Shown here: one piece after another, positions 60,051 through 64,000 of the stretch
Layout of the letters: each line of letters opens with the position of its first letter
Position numbering within the stretch: the first letter of the stretch is position 1
Assembly (NCBI GenBank): GCA_031296305.1
Contig: JARLFZ010000006.1
Coordinates: 19,166-83,165 of the forward strand
Source of the DNA: Occallatibacter sp.
GTDB taxonomy: Bacteria > Acidobacteriota > Terriglobia > Terriglobales > Acidobacteriaceae
Direction: 5' to 3'
Length of the DNA stretch: 64,000 nt
The notes under the pieces: generated by a model
What the model was told of the DNA's origin: nothing
Databases searched by the model: none
What the model saw: the letters and a program-made list of their open reading frames with translations, nothing else
Position numbers and translations under genes: made by a program

Positions 60051-60412
60051 GCCATTTTCCTTGTGGGCATCGGTGGCACAGGTCTTACACCGTATTCAGC
60101 CAGGCCCAGACGGTAATGCCAGTAGTGCCAGGAGCGCGCATCCAACTGGCCGGCCTCGGCGCCGCGAAGCACTTGCCGCAGATAAGGCTCATCGGCGGCC
60201 TCAACCAACGCGGTCAGATCGTCCCAAGTACCGAGATTTAGCACTTGCGCTGCCACCCGCTCGGGGAAGCGCATCGCTTCTTCGGGAGTCTTCCACCATA
60301 CATAGGTCCGGGCAAGTCTTGAAAGGCATTCGAGGCCCTCCGGCGAAGGCCGCAATTCTGCTTTGGGTGCAGCACCAAGCGCCGGTTGGACCACGGTTTC
60401 GGGTGCATCCAT
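60047..60412 (-). CDS. Partner / putative antitoxin of the AbiEii-like gene
   Basis: YVWWKTPEEAMRFPERVAAQVLNLGTWDDLTALVEAADEPYLRQVLRGAEAGQLDARSWHYWHYRLGLAEYGVRPVPPMP; 4-bp overlap with the downstream toxin-like gene. ORF to 60484. Confidence 0.7.
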   Translation of the reverse strand: MDAPETVVQPALGAAPKAELRPSPEGLECLSRLARTYVWWKTPEEAMRFPERVAAQVLNLGTWDDLTALVEAADEPYLRQVLRGAEAGQLDARSWHYWHYRLGLAEYGVRPVPPMPTRKMA

Positions 60413-60655
60413 GGAGCCCACTCCTACCCCTAATTTTATCAATCTCCAAGAAATTCGGTTGCTCCATCTCTTGCCATTTCCCACGCCTTGGGTCTACCTT
60501 ATAACTATGCATCGATGTCGCTAACGCCGTCCTGGTGCCAGCCGCGATGCTGAAGTGCGCGTGGAGCGCGCTCGATTTTCTCACCCGACAAGCTGCACCA
60601 ATCCCCAATATTTTGACAGCTCCGGGCTGATGGCCCCGGAAAAAAGGAGATCATC

Positions 60656-61636
60656 ATGGCGCGCATTGCCGCGAATGTAACTGAATTGATCGGCCGCACT
60701 CCGTTGGTGCGGTTGAACCGTGTGGCAGCCGGACTTCCGGCTACCGTAGTCGCCAAGCTGGAAAGCCGGAACCCCGCGGCGAGCGTCAAAGACCGCATCG
60801 GCTTTGCCATGATCGAAGACGCCGAAAGAAGGGGCAAAATCTCGCCCGGCAAAACCGTGCTCATCGAGCCCACCAGCGGCAACACCGGCATTGCGCTGGC
60901 GTTTGTGGCCGCGGTCAAGGGCTACCGGCTCATCCTCACCATGCCTGAGACCATGAGCCTGGAGCGCCGCGTAACCCTGCTCGCCTACGGCGCGGAAATT
61001 GTGCTCACCCCCGGCCCCAACGGCATGAAGGGCGCGATCGCCAAGGCCAACGAGATACTGGAGAAGACGCCCAACGGCTACATCCTGCAACAATTCGACA
61101 ACCCCGCCAACCCGGCCATTCACCTGCACACCACCGGCCCGGAAATCTGGGACGACACCGACGGCGCGGTGGATATTCTCATCTCCGGCGTGGGCACCGG
61201 CGGCACCATCACAGGCGTGTCGAACTACATCAAGCCCAAGAAGGCGTCGTTCAAAGCCATCGCCGTCGAGCCCACGGACAGTCCTGTACTCTCTGGCGGC
61301 AAGCCCGGCCCGCACAAGATTCAAGGCATCGGCGCAGGCTTTGTGCCCAGCATTCTCGATACCAAGAACCTCGACGAGGTCGTCCAGGTGACCAACGATG
61401 AGTCCGTCGAGACCGCGCGCCGGCTGGCCAAAGAAGAAGGCCTGTTCGTCGGCATCAGCTCCGGCGCTGCCGTGGCTGCGGCGCTCAAAGTGGCTGCCCG
61501 CCCTGAGAATAAAGGCAAGCTGATCGTGGTTGTGCTGCCCGACTTCGGCGAGCGCTATCTGTCGAGCGTGCTCTTTGAGCCGCTCCGCCAGCAGGCGCTG
61601 GCTCTGCAAGCCGAGCCCATCGCGGTGCCGGCGTAA
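60656..61636 (+). CDS. cysK: Cysteine synthase A
   Basis: [73 protein letters not shown]. Confidence 0.96.
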   Translation: MARIAANVTELIGRTPLVRLNRVAAGLPATVVAKLESRNPAASVKDRIGFAMIEDAERRGKISPGKTVLIEPTSGNTGIALAFVAAVKGYRLILTMPETMSLERRVTLLAYGAEIVLTPGPNGMKGAIAKANEILEKTPNGYILQQFDNPANPAIHLHTTGPEIWDDTDGAVDILISGVGTGGTITGVSNYIKPKKASFKAIAVEPTDSPVLSGGKPGPHKIQGIGAGFVPSILDTKNLDEVVQVTNDESVETARRLAKEEGLFVGISSGAAVAAALKVAARPENKGKLIVVVLPDFGERYLSSVLFEPLRQQALALQAEPIAVPA

Positions 61637-61643
61637 GAAAGGC

Positions 61644-61760
61644 AGGGAATAGGGACTAAGGGACTAGGGACTAAGGAAAGGCGCTCCGTACCGGTGTTTG
61701 GCGAAGTGTCCGCCCGCTCGAATTCTTAGTCCCTTAGTCCCTCAGTCCCTTAGTCCCTGG
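61644..61760. repeat. Inverted arrays of about 8-bp AGGGACTA repeats between cysK and cysE
   Basis: Left 61644-61676 AGGGAATAGGGACTAAGGGACTAGGGACTAAGG; right 61725-61760 CTTAGTCCCTTAGTCCCTCAGTCCCTTAGTCCCTGG (reverse-complement array). Confidence 0.8.
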
Positions 61761-61765
61761 ATCCT

Positions 61766-62500
61766 ATGTCTCTGTTCGAACGAATGCGCGACGACATCGC
61801 CTCCATCCAGGAGCGCGATCCGGCTGCGCGCACTCGCCTCGAGGTCCTGCTCTGCTATCCCGGCCTCTGGGCGGTGTGGATTCATCGCGTATCGCACTGG
61901 CTCTGGCGTCACAAGCTGCGCCTGCCGGCGAGAGTTCTTTCGCAGATATCGCGCTTCCATACCGGCGTCGACATTCATCCCGGCGCGCTGATTGGGCAGC
62001 GGCTTTTCATCGACCACGCCATGGGCGTCGTCATCGGTGAAACCGCTATCGTCGGCAGCGACGTAACCATGTACCAGGGCGTCACCCTGGGCGGCACCGG
62101 CAAGGGCCACGGCAAGCGCCACCCCACGGTCTGCGACGGCGTCTTTATCGGCAACAACGCCAACATCCTCGGCAATGTGACCGTCGGTGAGAACTCGCGC
62201 GTGGGCGCGGGATCGGTGGTTCTCTCCGACGTGCCGCCGAACTCGACAGTGGTCGGCGTGCCCGCGCACATTGTTTACCACAACGGCCAGCGCGTGCTCA
62301 TCACCGACCCGCACGAGATCAAGGACCCGCTTTCCGACGCGCTGATCGCCCTCTCCTCACGTGTGGATGAACTGGAAGAGCGCCTTGGCGCAACCGGACC
62401 CTCCGCCCAGCCCTTCGCCGACGAAGAAGCCGAACGCGCCGCCTATACCGCGGAATTGGAGCGCCTGCGCGTCTACGTGTCGATGGGTGAAGGCATCTAA
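61766..62500 (+). CDS. cysE: Serine O-acetyltransferase
   Basis: GVDIHPGALIGQRLFIDHAMGVVIGETAIVGSDVTMYQGVTLGGTGKGHGKRHPTVCDGVFIGNNANILGNVTVGENSRVGAGSVVLSDVP left-handed beta-helix. Confidence 0.95.
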   Translation: MSLFERMRDDIASIQERDPAARTRLEVLLCYPGLWAVWIHRVSHWLWRHKLRLPARVLSQISRFHTGVDIHPGALIGQRLFIDHAMGVVIGETAIVGSDVTMYQGVTLGGTGKGHGKRHPTVCDGVFIGNNANILGNVTVGENSRVGAGSVVLSDVPPNSTVVGVPAHIVYHNGQRVLITDPHEIKDPLSDALIALSSRVDELEERLGATGPSAQPFADEEAERAAYTAELERLRVYVSMGEGI

Positions 62501-62633
62501 GGGGCATTGCTGCGCATTGCAAGAGTCTCCTCGAACCTCATATTCTTTCTGAACAGGTAAAACGAATGCTGGCAGGCATGCCGGCTGTTCATTGTTTACC
62601 AATCTGCACGCCAGAAGGACCACTGCCGGCCTC

Positions 62634-63767
62634 ATGACCTCATCACTTTCAGTTACGGGATTTGTTTGCAAAAACCTCATGCGCCGGCGACTGAGAACTT
62701 CGCTGACGTTGTGCGGAATTGGGATGGCGGTGGCCGCGTTTGTCGGCCTGGTGGGCTTCTCCCGCGGATTCGAACAGCAGTGGATGCGCATTTACTCGAG
62801 CAGCGGCATTGACTTCGAGGTGATTCAAGGCACGTTTCTCAATACTTCAATGGATGAGTCGGCGGCGGCGAAGATCGGGACATTGCCCGATGTGGCGCAG
62901 GCCATGCCCACCATCTACAACGTGATGGACCTTAGCCCGGATGTAAATGCGCTGGTTTATGGCTGGAAGGCCGGCTCCTATGAATTCAGCTCACTGCAGA
63001 TTCTCTCGGGACGGCGCTTCAACGATGGCGAGCCAGAAGCGATGCTCGGCGATTTGCTCGCGCAGAATTTGAACAAGCGGCCCGGTGACACGATAGAGAT
63101 TCAGGGCACGCAATTCACTGTGACGGGAATCTATCACGGCGCATCGGCTTTGGAAGCGGATGCGATGATCATGCCGCTCGATCAACTGCAACAGCTCAGT
63201 GGCTTGCAGGGAAAGGTGTCGACGGTTCATGTGTGGCTGCGGCCCGCGCCCCGCGGAGAATCGTGGCAGCAATATCTGAAACATGCGCAAGCTGAGATCG
63301 AGACCGCTTTGCCGGGGCTTCGCGCAGTTCCAGCAGCCGAGCGTGCCAGCGACAATCAGTTTGTCAAGCTTGCCCAAGCCTCCGCGTGGGGCACCTCAAC
63401 TCTTGCCCTGCTCATCGGAATCCTCAGCATCGCCAACACCATGGCGATGTCGGTCTTCGAACGTACGCGCGAGATCGGGATTCTTCGCGCCCTGGGCTGG
63501 AGGCGGTGGCAGATACTTGTCCTCATCCAGCTTGAGGCAGCCATACTGGGCCTGGGCGGGGGATTTCTTGGCATCGCGCTCGGATGGACTGCCCTGCGTG
63601 TGCTTGCGGCCATGCCGCAAACTGCGAGTATCGTTTCAGCGTCGGTGCGCTGGCCTCTGCTGGCGCAGGCGATGGGAATCGCTATACTGGCGGGGCTGAT
63701 TGCAGGGGCCTTTCCCGCCTGGCGCGCCGGGCGGCTCACCCCGGTAGATGCACTGGGGCACGATTAG
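62634..63767 (+). CDS. FtsX/MacB-type ABC transporter permease
   Basis: NLMRRRLRTSLTLCGIGMAVAAFVGL; TSTLALLIGILSIANTMAMSVFERTREIGILRALGWRRWQI; GAFPAWRAGRLTPVDAL. Confidence 0.93.
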   Translation: MTSSLSVTGFVCKNLMRRRLRTSLTLCGIGMAVAAFVGLVGFSRGFEQQWMRIYSSSGIDFEVIQGTFLNTSMDESAAAKIGTLPDVAQAMPTIYNVMDLSPDVNALVYGWKAGSYEFSSLQILSGRRFNDGEPEAMLGDLLAQNLNKRPGDTIEIQGTQFTVTGIYHGASALEADAMIMPLDQLQQLSGLQGKVSTVHVWLRPAPRGESWQQYLKHAQAEIETALPGLRAVPAAERASDNQFVKLAQASAWGTSTLALLIGILSIANTMAMSVFERTREIGILRALGWRRWQILVLIQLEAAILGLGGGFLGIALGWTALRVLAAMPQTASIVSASVRWPLLAQAMGIAILAGLIAGAFPAWRAGRLTPVDALGHD

Positions 63768-64000
63768 CTGTTTTCGACGGACTTTCGGCGATCATTTCGG
63801 AATAGCGTTCGCGCAGAACGCGCCTCAGGACTTTCCCGTTGTGATTCTGCGGTAATGCGCCGTGTTCAAGAATCCAGATGCGGCGCGGAGCTTTGTACGG
63901 CGCGAGATGTTTCATGCACCAATCCAGCAGATCGCTTTCAACGGCCTGCAAGCCCGGCTGGAGCTCGACCGCCGCGACGGGAAACTCGCCTTTCTCCCTG
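63736..64000 (-). CDS. C-terminus of an AMP-dependent acyl-CoA synthetase/ligase (truncated by window end)
   Basis: Reverse frame open to the edge: REKGEFPVAAVELQPGLQAVESDLLDWCMKHLAPYKAPRRIWILEHGALPQNHNGKVLRRVLRERY; AMP-binding C-terminal motif. Confidence 0.85.
   Translation of the reverse strand, partial: REKGEFPVAAVELQPGLQAVESDLLDWCMKHLAPYKAPRRIWILEHGALPQNHNGKVLRRVLRERYSEMIAESPSKTANRAPVHLPG

Overview
GC-rich, gene-dense 64 kb chromosomal window. By gene content it looks like an Acidobacteriota (Terriglobia-like) genome: Oar-like TonB receptors with CarboxypepD_reg plugs, Tat-exported sulfatases, and palindromic intergenic repeats. Taxonomy is inference only. The left half (about 3.8-34.7 kb) is a carbohydrate-degradation island. 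It holds five Cys-type sulfatases, two GH29 alpha-L-fucosidases, a GH92 and a GH38 alpha-mannosidase, a GH63/MGH1-like hydrolase, an unclassified large glycosidase-like protein, a secreted alpha/beta hydrolase, one TonB receptor, CutC and two LacI regulators. Together these suggest a system for a sulfated, fucose- and mannose-containing glycan. The middle (34.8-41.5 kb) is a co-directional metabolic cluster: D-threonine-aldolase-like, MaoC-Pta fusion, ABM monooxygenase, Fe-ADH, arginase, and Tdh-like Zn-ADH. Next comes a TonB receptor divergent from a CpxR/CpxA-like two-component system, with two inverted GTAAM-N5-GTAAM boxes between them. The right third has a Gfo/Idh/MocA protein, a UroD-like protein, a RhaM-type mutarotase, ABC-F, Tag, an esterase, Ppc, an AbiEii-like toxin with a coupled partner, CysK, CysE, an FtsX-type permease and a truncated acyl-CoA synthetase. 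The most notable non-gene signals are: a 68-bp near-perfect duplication of the ppc 5' end with only synonymous differences; CpxR-like boxes; a shared TGTAW-N4-TTACA operator-like motif at three carbohydrate promoters; REP-like hairpins; and an inverted array of AGGGACTA octamers between cysK and cysE. No rRNA, tRNA, CRISPR array or transposase was recognised.
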